Positions 41,592 to 50,265 of a stretch of DNA of 64,000 nt are shown in pieces. The notes under the pieces are model-generated. The model searched no databases. It saw only the letters and a program-made list of their open reading frames with translations, and was not told the DNA's origin. A program made the translations under genes and the position numbers. Origin of the DNA: Microbacterium oryzae (GTDB lineage: Bacteria; Actinomycetota; Actinomycetes; Actinomycetales; Microbacteriaceae); NCBI RefSeq assembly GCF_009735645.1, contig NZ_CP032550.1:2108001-2172000 (forward strand), in the 5' to 3' direction. Each line of letters begins with the position of its first letter. Position 1 is the first letter of the stretch.

Positions 41592-42164
41592 TCATTCGAG
41601 ATTCGCGTGACGCGGCCAGATCTCGTCGGCGGTCGCGCCGGATCGCTGCCACAGCGCATGGAAGAGCGCGTCGCCCAGCAGCACGACCGACTGCTCGAAC
41701 AGGCTGCCCGCGTACTGGGCGGAGGCGGCACCCGAGCGGTCGAGCTTCTCGGCCGCCGGCACGACGATCACGGCGTGAGCGAGGCCAGCGAGCGGCGAAG
41801 CGGCCGCGGTGGTGATGGCGGCGACCCGCGCGCCGACGGAGACCGCGGTCTGCGCGGCCCGCACGATCCCACCGGTCGTTCCCGACCCGCTCGCGGTGAG
41901 CAGCAGGTCGCCGGGGCGGATGGCCGGGGCCGTCGTCTCCCCCACGACGTGGACGTCGAGGCCGAGGTGCATGAGACGCATGGCGACCATCCGCAGCGCG
42001 AGGCCGGAGCGGCCCGCCCCATGCACGAACACACGATCCGCGTCGGCGACGGCGCCGAGGAACGACTCGAGCTCCTCGGCCGGCGCCTCGGACAGGCCGC
42101 CCAGGACGCCGTGCACCTCGTCGCGGATGCGGCGGATGGCGGGGCCGAGCGCGTCTGTCGTCAT
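41592..42164 (-). CDS. hxlB: 6-phospho-3-hexuloisomerase
   Basis: A 190-aa SIS-domain isomerase that converts hexulose 6-phosphate to fructose 6-phosphate. It contains VFVHGAGRSGLALRMVAMRL (about 45-64), VVGETTAPAIRPGDLLLTAS with SGSGTTGGIVRAAQTAV, and LDRSGAASAQYAGSLFEQSV near the end, matching the PHI family. It precedes hxlA in the operon. The ATG at 42164 has a GGAG site; an ATG three codons upstream is possible. It is divergent from the ATPase-HTH regulator, with a perfect palindrome in the gap. Confidence 0.92.
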   Translation of the reverse strand: MTTDALGPAIRRIRDEVHGVLGGLSEAPAEELESFLGAVADADRVFVHGAGRSGLALRMVAMRLMHLGLDVHVVGETTAPAIRPGDLLLTASGSGTTGGIVRAAQTAVSVGARVAAITTAAASPLAGLAHAVIVVPAAEKLDRSGAASAQYAGSLFEQSVVLLGDALFHALWQRSGATADEIWPRHANLE

Positions 42165-42217
42165 GCTCTCCATCGTGCGCCGCCGCCCGCGCGATCGCGG
42201 CCCGTCGATCGGGTGGT

Positions 42218-42257
42218 CCGCCTACCCGAACGGGTAGGCGGGGCGGAGACGTATAGT
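42218..42257 (+). promoter_or_regulatory. Perfect palindrome and promoter between hxlB and its divergent regulator
   Basis: CCGCCTACCCG (42218-42228) and CGGGTAGGCGG (42231-42241) are exact reverse complements separated by AA. The palindrome covers the -35 region of TATAGT (42252-42257), which lies six bases before the GTG at 42264, and is 54 bases from the hxlB start. It is well placed to control both directions. Confidence 0.7.
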
Positions 42258-42263
42258 CGCGGG

Positions 42264-43097
42264 GTGACCGACATGCTCCCCGACTCCGTCTCGCCGGCCT
42301 CGCGTCAGCGCCTGCTCGAGCACGCCCGGGCGATCGCCGAGCAGTCGGACCGCCATGCCGTCACCCTCGAGTCGATCCTGGCCATCCTGCGCTCGTCGCG
42401 TCTCGACGACCGGGCGGCGCGCACGGCCGCGATCGACGTGGCCACCACCGCGCTCGTGCAGCTGCGGACGGCGGGCGACGAGCGGCAGGAGGCGCTGCTC
42501 GAGCCGGTGACCGGGGCCTTCGCGCGGGTGCGCGACGACCTCCGCCCGCTGGTGCGGCACAGCGATCTCGAGGTGCAGTTCGTCGAGCCGCCCGCCACCG
42601 GCCGCGCCCTGCCCGGCGACGTCGCTCATGCCGCGCGGGCGATCGTGCGTCGGGCCGTGCTGACCCTGGTCGATCAGGGGGACACCCGGCGCGTCCGGAT
42701 CCAGTGGGACTGCGATGGGCTCAACCTGCTCATCGCGATCCGCGACGACGGGCAGGGCACGCTGAGCGCGCACGACGACTCGCTGCGTCCGATGGTCGAG
42801 CGGGTGGCGGCGCTCGACGGGTCGCTCTCGGTGTCGTCGACGCCCGGCTGGGGGTCGGAGCTCGCCGTGCGCCTGCCCCTCGACCCGCCGCCCCTCCCCG
42901 AGCCGCTGGATCAGGCGGTGCCGCTGAGCGCCCGCGAGCGCGAGGTGCTGAAGCTCGTCGCGGCGGGCGGCCGGAACCGGGCGATCGCGCGCGCGCTCGG
43001 CATCAGCGAGAACACCGTGAAGTTCCACGTCTCCAACCTCCTGAAGAAGGCCGGAGTCGACTCGCGGGCCGAGCTCGCGGTCCTCGCCAAGGGCTGA
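42264..43097 (+). CDS. Regulator joining a histidine-kinase-like ATPase domain to a LuxR-type HTH
   Basis: A 277-aa cytoplasmic protein. The N-terminal half is helical (residues 1-100). A GHKL ATPase-like domain follows (about 110-210): RRVRIQWDCDGLNLLIAIRD, the G1-type DDGQG, VAALDGSLSVSSTPGWGSEL. The expected N-box Asn is not evident (AIVRRAVLTLVDQG), so kinase activity is doubtful. The C terminus (about 220-277) is a LuxR HTH: PLSAREREVLKLVAAGGRNR, AIARALGISENTVKFHVSNL and LKKAGVDSRAELAVLA. No receiver domain is present. Leaderless GTG. The divergent position suggests it controls hxlBA. Confidence 0.85.
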   Translation: MTDMLPDSVSPASRQRLLEHARAIAEQSDRHAVTLESILAILRSSRLDDRAARTAAIDVATTALVQLRTAGDERQEALLEPVTGAFARVRDDLRPLVRHSDLEVQFVEPPATGRALPGDVAHAARAIVRRAVLTLVDQGDTRRVRIQWDCDGLNLLIAIRDDGQGTLSAHDDSLRPMVERVAALDGSLSVSSTPGWGSELAVRLPLDPPPLPEPLDQAVPLSAREREVLKLVAAGGRNRAIARALGISENTVKFHVSNLLKKAGVDSRAELAVLAKG

Positions 43098-43117
43098 CGC
43101 GACCGGTCGCCTGCGGG

Positions 43118-44506
43118 TCAGTCGAGCAGGAGCGCGGGCTCCTCGAGCACCGACGCGATGTCGGCGATGAAGCGGCTGATCTTGTCGCCGTCGATGATGC
43201 GGTGGTCGAACGACCCGGAGACGGTCGTCACCCAGCGCGGCCGCACCTCGCCATCCACCACCCACGGCTTCTGGCGGATGGCGCCCATCGCGATGATGCC
43301 GGCCTCGCCCGGGTTGATGATCGGGGTGCCGGCGTCCATCCCGAACACGCCGATGTTCGTGATCGTGATCGTGCCGGCGCGCTGGTCCTCGGGCGTGGTC
43401 TTGCCGTCGCGCGCGGTCACCGTGAGGTTCTCGAGCGCGCGGGCGAGGTCGCGCATGGAGAGGTCCTGCGCGTCCTTGATGTTGGGGACGAGCAGCCCGC
43501 GCGGGGTCGCCGCCGCGATGCCGAGGTTGACGTAGTGGCGCACGTGGATCTTCGCGCCGTCCTCTTCCTCGACCCAGGCCGCGTTGATCATCGGCGTGCG
43601 GCGGACCGCCCAGATGACCGCGCGCGCCATGATGAGCAGCGGTGAGACCTTGACGTCCGCGAAGTCGGGCGACGCCTTCAGCCGCTTGACGTACTCCATG
43701 GTCCGCGTGGCGTCGACGTCGGTCCAGACCGAGACGTGCGGCGCGGTGTAGGCGGAGCCGACCATCGCGTTCGCGGTGGCCTTCCGCACGCCCTTCACCG
43801 GGATGGACTCCACGCGCGCGGGATCCATCTCCCACAGGGCGTCGGCTGCGGCCGCGGGCTCGGCGACGGGGATCTTCTCCTCGCGCACCGCCGGCCACTC
43901 CGGCGTCGAGATGTTGCGGAACACCGACGCCTGCTCGGCATGCCGCACGACGTCGTCGCGGGTGACCTCGCCCGCGCTCCCCGTCGCCCGCACGTCGGCG
44001 AGCTCGACGCCGAGATCCCGGGCGAGCTTGCGCACCGGCGGCTTCGCGAGGACGCCGCCGGGCTTGCCGTCGGCGGCCTCCGGGCGCTTGCGCCGGCGGC
44101 GGGTGGCGGCGTCGCCGCCGGATCCGTAGCCCACGAGCACCGATCCGCTGCGCTCGGGCTCGGCCGGCTTCGCGGGTGCCGACGCGGCGGATGGCGCGGA
44201 CGGGGCTTCCGGCGCCGCCTTCGGCTCCCCGGCCGGCTCCGACTGGTCGGGCTGGGACACCGGCGCCGGCGCGTCGTCGGCGATGGTGATGATCGCCGTG
44301 CCGACATCCACCGTCTCGCCCTCGGTCACGAGGAGCTCGCCGACGACGCCCGCGTACGGCGAGGGCAGCTCGACGACCGACTTGGCGGTCTCGATGTCGG
44401 CGACGACGTCGTTCACGGCGAGGGTGTCGCCGGGCTTCACGCGCCAGGCGACGAGCTCGGCCTCGGTGAGGCCCTCGCCGACGTCGGGGAGGTGGAAGGT
44501 CTGCAT
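43118..44506 (-). CDS. bkdC: 2-oxoacid dehydrogenase E2 (dihydrolipoyl acyltransferase)
   Basis: A 462-aa E2 subunit. One lipoyl domain (about 1-78) has [20 protein letters not shown] and the lipoylated Lys in [15 protein letters not shown] Pro/Ala-rich linker follows, then a peripheral-subunit-binding domain ([20 protein letters not shown], about 150-185) and the catalytic domain with [20 protein letters not shown] and the active-site [10 protein letters not shown] near residue 435. It transfers the acyl group to CoA. Branched-chain type is favoured by its E1 partners. It lies 12 bases after E1beta. No E3 gene is nearby. Confidence 0.93.
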   Translation of the reverse strand: MQTFHLPDVGEGLTEAELVAWRVKPGDTLAVNDVVADIETAKSVVELPSPYAGVVGELLVTEGETVDVGTAIITIADDAPAPVSQPDQSEPAGEPKAAPEAPSAPSAASAPAKPAEPERSGSVLVGYGSGGDAATRRRRKRPEAADGKPGGVLAKPPVRKLARDLGVELADVRATGSAGEVTRDDVVRHAEQASVFRNISTPEWPAVREEKIPVAEPAAAADALWEMDPARVESIPVKGVRKATANAMVGSAYTAPHVSVWTDVDATRTMEYVKRLKASPDFADVKVSPLLIMARAVIWAVRRTPMINAAWVEEEDGAKIHVRHYVNLGIAAATPRGLLVPNIKDAQDLSMRDLARALENLTVTARDGKTTPEDQRAGTITITNIGVFGMDAGTPIINPGEAGIIAMGAIRQKPWVVDGEVRPRWVTTVSGSFDHRIIDGDKISRFIADIASVLEEPALLLD

Positions 44507-44518
44507 CGGTCGATCCTC

Positions 44519-45499
44519 TCAGTACGCGAGCGCGCGGTCGACGGCCTCGAGGACGCGGTCGGCGTCCGGGAGGTACGCGCCCTCGAGCTTCGCGGGCGGG
44601 AAGGGCACGTCGAAGCCGGAGACCCGCAGCACGGGCGCCTCGAGCGAGTAGAAGGCGCGCTCGGCCACGGTCGCGGCGATCTCGCTGCCCACGCTCGTCG
44701 ATCCCGGCGCCTCCTGCGCGTAGACCATCCGCCCCGTCGAGCGGACGGAGTCGAGGATCGGCCCGTAGTCGACAGGCGAGAGCGAGCGCACGTCGACGAC
44801 CTCGCAGCTCACGCCATCGGCCTCGGCGAGCGCGGCTGCCTGCAGCAGCGTCGTGATCATGGCGCCGTGTCCGACGAGCGTCACATCGGAACCGCGGCGA
44901 ACGACGCGGCTGGCGTGGAGCGGCGCGGAGCGCGTCTCGCGGTCCAGCTCGCCCTTCACCCAGTAGCGGCTCTTCGGCTCGAGGAAGATCACCGGGTCGT
45001 TCGAGCGGATGGCGTCCTGGATCAGCCAGTAGGCGTCGCCGGGTGTCGAGGGGCTCACCACGCGGAGGCCGGCGGTGTGCGTGAAGTACGCCTCGGGGCT
45101 CTCCTGGTGGTGCTCGATCGCGCCGATGTGCCCGCCGTAGGGGATGCGGATGACGACGGGCAGCGAGAGCGCGCCCTCGTGGCGGTTCGTCAGCTTGGCG
45201 AGCTGCGTGGTGATCTGGTCGAAGGCCGGGAAGACGAAGCCGTCGAACTGGATCTCGACGACGGGCCGGAACCCGTTCATCGCGAGTCCGATCGCGGTGC
45301 CGACGATGCCGGACTCCGCGAGCGGGGTGTCGAGCACGCGCTGCTCGCCGAACTCGGCCAGCAGTCCCTCGGTGATGCGGAAGACGCCGCCCAGGCGGCC
45401 GATGTCCTCGCCCATCATCAGCACGCGGGGGTCGTCGGTCATCGCCTGGCGGAGCCCGGCGTTCAGGGCCTTCGCGAAGGTGGAGGTCTCGAGAGTCAT
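44519..45499 (-). CDS. bkdB: 2-oxoacid dehydrogenase E1 beta subunit
   Basis: A 326-aa transketolase-like beta subunit. Characteristic parts: ALNAGLRQAMTDDPRVLMMG, EDIGRLGGVFRITEGLLAEF, DTPLAESGIVGTAIGLAMNG (about 77-96), EIQFDGFVFPAFDQI, the His-rich PYGGHIGAIEHHQESPEAYF, and VGHGAMITTLLQAAALAEAD. It completes the thiamine-diphosphate site with E1alpha. The ATG overlaps the E1alpha stop (ATGA). Confidence 0.94.
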   Translation of the reverse strand: MTLETSTFAKALNAGLRQAMTDDPRVLMMGEDIGRLGGVFRITEGLLAEFGEQRVLDTPLAESGIVGTAIGLAMNGFRPVVEIQFDGFVFPAFDQITTQLAKLTNRHEGALSLPVVIRIPYGGHIGAIEHHQESPEAYFTHTAGLRVVSPSTPGDAYWLIQDAIRSNDPVIFLEPKSRYWVKGELDRETRSAPLHASRVVRRGSDVTLVGHGAMITTLLQAAALAEADGVSCEVVDVRSLSPVDYGPILDSVRSTGRMVYAQEAPGSTSVGSEIAATVAERAFYSLEAPVLRVSGFDVPFPPAKLEGAYLPDADRVLEAVDRALAY

Positions 45500-46635
45500 G
45501 CCGTGCCCTCCTCGAACGAGGCCTCGTAGTCGGCGAGCCAGCGGCGCTGCTCGTCCATCACCGGGTGCGGATCCGCGTAGACGTGCGCGAACATGTCGTC
45601 CGACGTGGGCACCGGGAGCTCGACCGTGCGCTTGCGGACGTCGGCGGCGACATCCGCCCCCTCTGCGTCGACGTCGGCGAAGAACTCCTCAGACGCGCCC
45701 CGCGCGGTGAGGTAGGCGCGCATCCGGGCGATCGGGTCGCGCTGCGCCCAGAGCTCCTCCTCGTCCTTGGTGCGGTACTTGGTCGGGTCGTCGCTCGTCG
45801 TGTGCGCGCCCCGTCGATAGGTGACCGCCTCGATGGCCTGCGGGCCACGGCCATCCCGCGACTCGTCCATCGCGAGGCGCGTGACGGCGTAGCTCGCGAG
45901 CACATCGTTGCCGTCGATGCGGACCGAGTCGATGCCGTAGCCGGCGGCGCGCGCCGCGAAGGACGCGCTGGCCTGCGTGGCGACGGGCACCGAGATCGCC
46001 CACTGGTTGTTCTGCAGGAAGAAGACGGTGGGGCTCCGGTAGGAGGCCGCGAACACCATCGCCTCGTGCACGTCGCCCTCGCTGGAGGCGCCGTCGCCGT
46101 AGTAGACGATGACGGCCTCGTCCTTCTCAGGGTCGCCCGACCCGGTCTTGCCGTCGAAGGTCAGGCCCATGCCGAAGCCGGTCGCGTGCAGGGTCTGCGA
46201 GGCGAGCACGAGCGTGTAGATGTGCGTGTTGCCGTTGCGGGGATCGGTGGGATCCCACCCGCCGTGGCTGAGGCCGCGCATCACGCGGATGATGTCGAGG
46301 GAGTCCACCCCGCGGATGCGCGTCACGGCGTGCTCGCGGTACGACGGGAAGATGTGATCCTGCGGGCGGGCGGCGCGCGCCGACCCGACCTGAGCGGCCT
46401 CCTGCCCGAAGGACGGCGGCCACAGCGCGAGCTGACCCTGCCGCTGCAGCAGCGTCGCCTGCTGGTCGAAGGCGCGCGTCACCGCCATGTCGCGGTAGAA
46501 CTGCTCGAGCTCGGCGTCGCCGAGGGCCTCGATGAGGGGAAGGTACCGCTCAGCCGCCGGGGACGGCGCGAACGTGCCGTCCGGTGCGAGGACGCGCACC
46601 GTCGCCGGGTCGGTCAGGAAGTCGGGCGAAGTCAC
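45496..46635 (-). CDS. bkdA: 2-oxoacid dehydrogenase E1 alpha subunit (branched-chain type)
   Basis: A 379-aa thiamine-diphosphate enzyme. The ThDP/Mg motif is YYGDGASSEGDVHEAMVFAA with FFLQNNQWAISV (about residues 175-210). Upstream are FYRDMAVTRAFDQQATLLQR and PSFGQEAAQVGSARAA; TYRRGAHTTSDDPTKYRTKD is the phosphorylation-loop region and the DDP-KYR pattern is typical of branched-chain E1alpha. It decarboxylates branched-chain 2-oxo acids for fatty-acid primers or catabolism. GTG at 46635 is preceded by TAGCGT and six bases (leaderless); the adjacent GTG at 46638 is less likely. Confidence 0.92.
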   Translation of the reverse strand: MTSPDFLTDPATVRVLAPDGTFAPSPAAERYLPLIEALGDAELEQFYRDMAVTRAFDQQATLLQRQGQLALWPPSFGQEAAQVGSARAARPQDHIFPSYREHAVTRIRGVDSLDIIRVMRGLSHGGWDPTDPRNGNTHIYTLVLASQTLHATGFGMGLTFDGKTGSGDPEKDEAVIVYYGDGASSEGDVHEAMVFAASYRSPTVFFLQNNQWAISVPVATQASASFAARAAGYGIDSVRIDGNDVLASYAVTRLAMDESRDGRGPQAIEAVTYRRGAHTTSDDPTKYRTKDEEELWAQRDPIARMRAYLTARGASEEFFADVDAEGADVAADVRKRTVELPVPTSDDMFAHVYADPHPVMDEQRRWLADYEASFEEGTA

Positions 46636-46956
46636 CACTCCACGCTAATCGTGTCGGCGTCCGAGCGGCGGGGAACACGGCGGACAACGGATCGCGGATT
46701 TCGTCGTCCGGACCCCACAGTCGTATGCGCGGGGGCGGATGGATGGGGCCTGCGGTCGGCGCCGGGGGTCGGCGGCCGGGGCCGGGTTCCTGGGCCGGGT
46801 TCCTGAGCTGCCAGACGATGTCGCCTCGCCGCCGGGACACCGTAATCCCCGGTTTTCCGTGTCGCATCGATGAGACGACATCGTCTGGCGGGGGCAGGGG
46901 CGCTAGCCGGGCCGGGGGGCGGATGGCCGGAGCCCGCGCTCCGAGGGGACGCCGCG
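46636..46956. other. 321-base gap before the bkd operon with a long inverted repeat
   Basis: It holds the leaderless bkdA promoter (TAGCGT at 46642-46647), a 13-base direct repeat GGCCGGGTTCCTG twice near 46780-46807, and the inverted repeat at 46810-46889. No gene is supported; open frames across it have no start signal and poor codon use. Confidence 0.65.
46810..46889. repeat. 80-bp element with perfect 14-bp terminal inverted repeats
   Basis: GCCAGACGATGTCG (46810-46823) and CGACATCGTCTGGC (46876-46889) are exact reverse complements 52 bases apart. Inside, GACAC (46836-46840) and GTGTC (46859-46863) can extend the fold around an AT-richer centre (GTAATCCCCGGTTTTCC). It resembles a small palindromic repeat element or MITE. 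Confidence 0.65.
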
Positions 46957-48024
46957 TCAGGCGCGAGGGGCGACGGCCGCCGCGACCTCGAGGATGCGCG
47001 CGATGGCCTCCGGCTCGCCCACCGAGATGCGGATGCCCTCGGGGAACGGGCGGACGATGATCCCCGCCTCCTCGAACGCGTCGGCGGCCGTCTGGTCCGC
47101 GCCGTCGAGCCAGACGAAGTTCCCCTGCGCCTCGGGCACGCGCCATCCGATCCCGCGCAGGGCCGCGGCGAGCGCGTCGCGCCGGGCGGCGATCTCCGCC
47201 ACGCGCTCCGCCAGCTCGGGAGCGTGATCGAGGCTCGCCAGCGCCGCGGCCTCCGCATGCGCGGTCACCGAGAGCGGGATGGCCGTGCTGCGGGCGGCGT
47301 CCAGCACGCGCGGGTGCCCGATCGCGTATCCCACGCGGAGGGCGGCGAGCCCGTACGCCTTCGAGAACGTGCGCAGGACGACGACGTTCGGGTGCTTCTC
47401 GAACACGCGCTCGCGCAGGCCGTCCACGGCACCGGAGGCGAACTCCACGTACGCCTCGTCGAGGAGGACCAGCACGTCGGCGGGCACCCGGCCGATGAAG
47501 GCGTGGAACTCCTCCGATGTGATGATCGAACTCGTCGGGTTGTTCGGCGTGCACAGGAGGATCACGCGCGTCCGCTCGGTCACGACCGCCGCCATCGCGT
47601 CGAGATCGTGCCGGCCGTCGGGCAGCAGCGGCACCTGCACGTTCTCGGCGCCCGCGACGAGCACGAGTCCGGGGTACGCCTCGAACGAGCGCCACGCGTA
47701 CACGACCTCGTCGCCCGCACCCGCCGCGGCCTGGATGAACGCGGCGAGGAGCGACACGCTGCCCGCGCCGACGATCACGGCGTCGGCGCTCACGCCATAG
47801 CGCTCGCCGAGCCGCTCGCGCAGACGCGCGGCGGTCGCGTCGGGGTACCGGTTCAGGTCGCTCGCCGCATGCACGGCCTCGACGACGCCGGGAAGCGGGG
47901 CGAAGGGGTTCTCGTTGCTCGACACCTTGAACCCGCCCGCACCGGCGGCCTTGCCCTGGCGATACGGCGGGAGGGCCGCGATCTCGGGGCGGATGCGCGG
48001 GAGGACGGGCTCGGGGACGCTCAC
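46957..48024 (-). CDS. Histidinol-phosphate/aromatic aminotransferase (HisC/Pat family)
   Basis: A 355-aa PLP aminotransferase of class II. Motifs: [84 protein letters not shown] and the PLP Lys in [20 protein letters not shown] (about residue 215). It fits HisC and the actinobacterial aromatic aminotransferase Pat; no other his gene is present, so an aromatic role is quite possible. GTG is leaderless: TAGACT, six bases, GTG. It is divergent from the small membrane protein. Confidence 0.9.
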   Translation of the reverse strand: MSVPEPVLPRIRPEIAALPPYRQGKAAGAGGFKVSSNENPFAPLPGVVEAVHAASDLNRYPDATAARLRERLGERYGVSADAVIVGAGSVSLLAAFIQAAAGAGDEVVYAWRSFEAYPGLVLVAGAENVQVPLLPDGRHDLDAMAAVVTERTRVILLCTPNNPTSSIITSEEFHAFIGRVPADVLVLLDEAYVEFASGAVDGLRERVFEKHPNVVVLRTFSKAYGLAALRVGYAIGHPRVLDAARSTAIPLSVTAHAEAAALASLDHAPELAERVAEIAARRDALAAALRGIGWRVPEAQGNFVWLDGADQTAADAFEEAGIIVRPFPEGIRISVGEPEAIARILEVAAAVAPRA

Positions 48025-48085
48025 GGCACGAGTCTAGGGCGAGCGATCGCGTGCCCTTCGCGGGCGAGGATGCGAGACTGCCCGC

Positions 48086-48484
48086 ATGCGCTTCCTCGTC
48101 CGCGTCGTCGTGAACGCGTTCGCGATCTGGGTCGTGAGCCTCATCTCCGCCCTGCAGGTCACCATCACGCCGTTCGCTCCCGGGGGCGACCTGCAGGTCG
48201 TGCTGACGCTGCTCGCCGTCGCCGCCGTGTTCGCGATCGTCAACGCGATCGTCGGCACCGCCATCCGGATCGTGGCCTTCCCCCTGTTCGTGCTCACTCT
48301 GGGGCTCGCCTCGCTCCTCCTCAACGGCATCCTGCTATGGGTGACGTCGTGGGTGACGGGCTTCTGGAGCTGGGGGCTCGAGCTCGGCGGATTCTGGTCG
48401 GCGGTGCTCGCGGGCATCCTCATCAGCATCATCAACTGGGTCTTCGGGATCGTCCTGCGGCCTCAGCGCAAGAAGCGCCGCTGA
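48086..48484 (+). CDS. Small four-helix membrane protein (phage-holin-like PF04020 family)
   Basis: A 132-aa protein with four hydrophobic helices and almost no soluble part: VVNAFAIWVVSLISALQVTI, VVLTLLAVAAVFAIVNAIVG, IVAFPLFVLTLGLASLLLNG and SAVLAGILISIINWVFGIVL, ending in a basic tail (RPQRKKRR). It matches the DUF/holin_4 family found as a chromosomal housekeeping gene in many bacteria; there is no phage context. Leaderless: GAGACT, six bases, ATG. It is convergent with the hydrolase gene. Confidence 0.85.
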   Translation: MRFLVRVVVNAFAIWVVSLISALQVTITPFAPGGDLQVVLTLLAVAAVFAIVNAIVGTAIRIVAFPLFVLTLGLASLLLNGILLWVTSWVTGFWSWGLELGGFWSAVLAGILISIINWVFGIVLRPQRKKRR

Positions 48485-48491
48485 GCCGCCC

Positions 48492-49805
48492 TCAGAAGGC
48501 ACCGCCGCCGCCTCTGCGCTGAGCGCGCTCGGGCGCCTTCTCCGGCCGGAAGTCGAAGACCTCCACCGCGGAGGCGTCCTGCAGCACGGCGATGCGCTCG
48601 CGGATACCCGCCACGCGCGGATCGCCGGACCCCTCAAACGCGCGCAGCGTCTCCCGGTACGCCGGCAGGCGGTGCGCGGGGATGACGAGGTCGCGCGGGG
48701 TGCTCATCGGATGGACCGTGCCCTGCACGAGCACGCTCTCGTCCGACCCCAGCGAGTGGGGCGCCGCTCCGCCGACGAGGAGGGGCACCGGGTCGTCGTC
48801 GTGCCTCACAGTCACGACGAGGGTGCGGGGCCGTGCCTCCACCTCCGCCGGCGCCCCGAGGGTGACGAGCGTGCGCACGTCGTAGCGCCCCTCGGCCGCC
48901 AGCCACCCCGCGATCATGCCGCCCTGCGAGAAACCGACCGCATGCAGCACGTCGCCCGGCGTCGCGCCCGCCTCGCGCAGCGCGAGCTCGACGGCCTCCG
49001 AGGCCTGCGAGCGGCGGCCGCTGTACAGCCGCAGGTTCGACTCCCAGTCGAGGACCGTCGTGCCGCCGCCCTGCGTGCCCGCGACGTACACGGCGAACTC
49101 GCGCCGGCCATCCGCCATCGTGTACCGCTCGACGCGGATCGTCGCGTCGGCGCCGTCGGGCACGCGGTCGCCGAGGTCGCTCAGCGAGCCCGGTGCGCGC
49201 CCCGGCCTTCCCCGCGCGCCGGGGTGCAGCTCGGGTCGGTGCGCGCGACCGCGCAGGTGCGCACCGTCGCGGATGCGCCCGGTGCCCGCGCGGCGCAGCC
49301 CCTCGACGAGGAAGGGCACCGGCGCGAGCATGAGCGGCGACGACAGCCCGAACATCGCCAGCAGCCGCCCCGGGCCGCCCTGCAGCTGGCGCGCGAACTC
49401 GTCGCCGTGCGCGGCGCGCCACTCCGCCAGGAGGCGCTCGGCCTCCCCTCCGGCGCCGGGGCTCCGCTCCTCCAGCTGCCGCGAGCGCAGCCGCAGCATC
49501 TCGGCGAGCGCGTCGTCCTGCTCGTCCATGAGCGCGCGCGCTCGCAGCTCGACCAGCTCGTACGCGTCGGCGGCGAAGCGCATCGCCCGCGCGAGGTCCG
49601 CCGCGCCCGAGGCATGGGCGGCCACGAGCACCGCGCACGCGTACATCCCGTCGAGACCGACGACCGCGTCGCCCAGCTCGTGCGCGACCCGCCGGATGTC
49701 GCCGGCCAGGCCCTCGAGACGCGCGGCGTCGCCATCCGCCGCGGCCGCCAGCCGACGCAGCTCGTCCGGATCGACGGCGACCGCCCCGCCCGACCCGACG
49801 TCCAT
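48492..49805 (-). CDS. Alpha/beta-hydrolase-like protein with helical N terminus, coupled to a WXG100-like gene
   Basis: A 437-aa protein without signal peptide. The first about 170 residues are amphipathic helices (DELRRLAAAADGDAARLEGL, ELGDAVVGLDGMYACAVL) like ESX-type substrates. The C-terminal half has a lipase-like fold: FAVYVAGTQGGGTTVLDWES and the nucleophile elbow VGFSQGGMIAG (GxSxG, Ser about residue 300), VTLGAPAEVEA, and a late His region (PVPLLVGGAAPHS and HPMSTPRDLV). It could be a secreted lipase or effector of an ESX-like system (inference). Its ATG overlaps the stop of the 86-aa gene (TGATG). Confidence 0.75.
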   Translation of the reverse strand: MDVGSGGAVAVDPDELRRLAAAADGDAARLEGLAGDIRRVAHELGDAVVGLDGMYACAVLVAAHASGAADLARAMRFAADAYELVELRARALMDEQDDALAEMLRLRSRQLEERSPGAGGEAERLLAEWRAAHGDEFARQLQGGPGRLLAMFGLSSPLMLAPVPFLVEGLRRAGTGRIRDGAHLRGRAHRPELHPGARGRPGRAPGSLSDLGDRVPDGADATIRVERYTMADGRREFAVYVAGTQGGGTTVLDWESNLRLYSGRRSQASEAVELALREAGATPGDVLHAVGFSQGGMIAGWLAAEGRYDVRTLVTLGAPAEVEARPRTLVVTVRHDDDPVPLLVGGAAPHSLGSDESVLVQGTVHPMSTPRDLVIPAHRLPAYRETLRAFEGSGDPRVAGIRERIAVLQDASAVEVFDFRPEKAPERAQRRGGGGAF

Positions 49806-50065
49806 CACGCCACCGGGAACATCATCGTGGCGGTCAGCGCGGGCAGCGCTCGGCCTTCCGCCTCGCACCGGAACGCGGCCGCGTACAGCGCGACCGCGAG
49901 ATCCCGCGACGTCGCGCGGAACCGCTCCGCGGCCGCCGAGCGCCAGCTCGTCAGCAGCGCAAGCGCCTCCGCGGCGGCCGCCAGCTCGCGGAGCTCTGCG
50001 ACGACCTCGTCCATCCGCCGCTGGGCGAGATCGACCCGCTCGCGCAACTCCTCCTCCGTCACCAT
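49805..50065 (-). CDS. WXG100-like small helical protein
   Basis: An 86-aa, all-helical protein: TEEELRERVDLAQRRMDEVV, AELRELAAAAEALALLTSW and RSAAAERFRATSRDLAVALY. The central turn LLTSWRSAAAERF resembles the W-x-G of ESX substrates, with Ser in place of Gly. Length is close to the typical 100 residues. It is coupled by a one-base overlap to the hydrolase gene, the usual partnership of a small WXG100-like chaperone and a larger substrate. No secretion ATPase is in the window. ATG has a GGAGAC site. Confidence 0.65.
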   Translation of the reverse strand: MVTEEELRERVDLAQRRMDEVVAELRELAAAAEALALLTSWRSAAAERFRATSRDLAVALYAAAFRCEAEGRALPALTATMMFPVA

Positions 50066-50177
50066 GTCTCCACGGTCGTCCTCCTCGGCCCGGCGCGGAT
50101 GGCCGGGGCCGGGTTGGGGAGGGAGGTGCGGCGCGTCCCGGCGCTGTGGAGGAGACGACGGGCGGAGGGTCGCTGAG

Positions 50178-50183
50178 TATGAT
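50178..50183 (+). promoter_or_regulatory. -10 element of purB
   Basis: TATGAT stands out in very GC-rich sequence 82 bases before the purB start. The -35 hexamer is not clear. The leader between it and the start contains the GGAGG ribosome-binding site. Confidence 0.5.
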
Positions 50184-50265
50184 CGGGGGGCCAGCTCGGC
50201 GCCATCCCGTCGCTTCCGTCGTCCGCGGGAGCGCGCGCCCGCCCGTCTCGACTCGGAGGCTCCCC

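Noticed and set aside
48086..48484. Phage remnant because of the holin-like family name
   Set aside because: There is no other phage gene, and this family is common as a chromosomal gene in bacteria.
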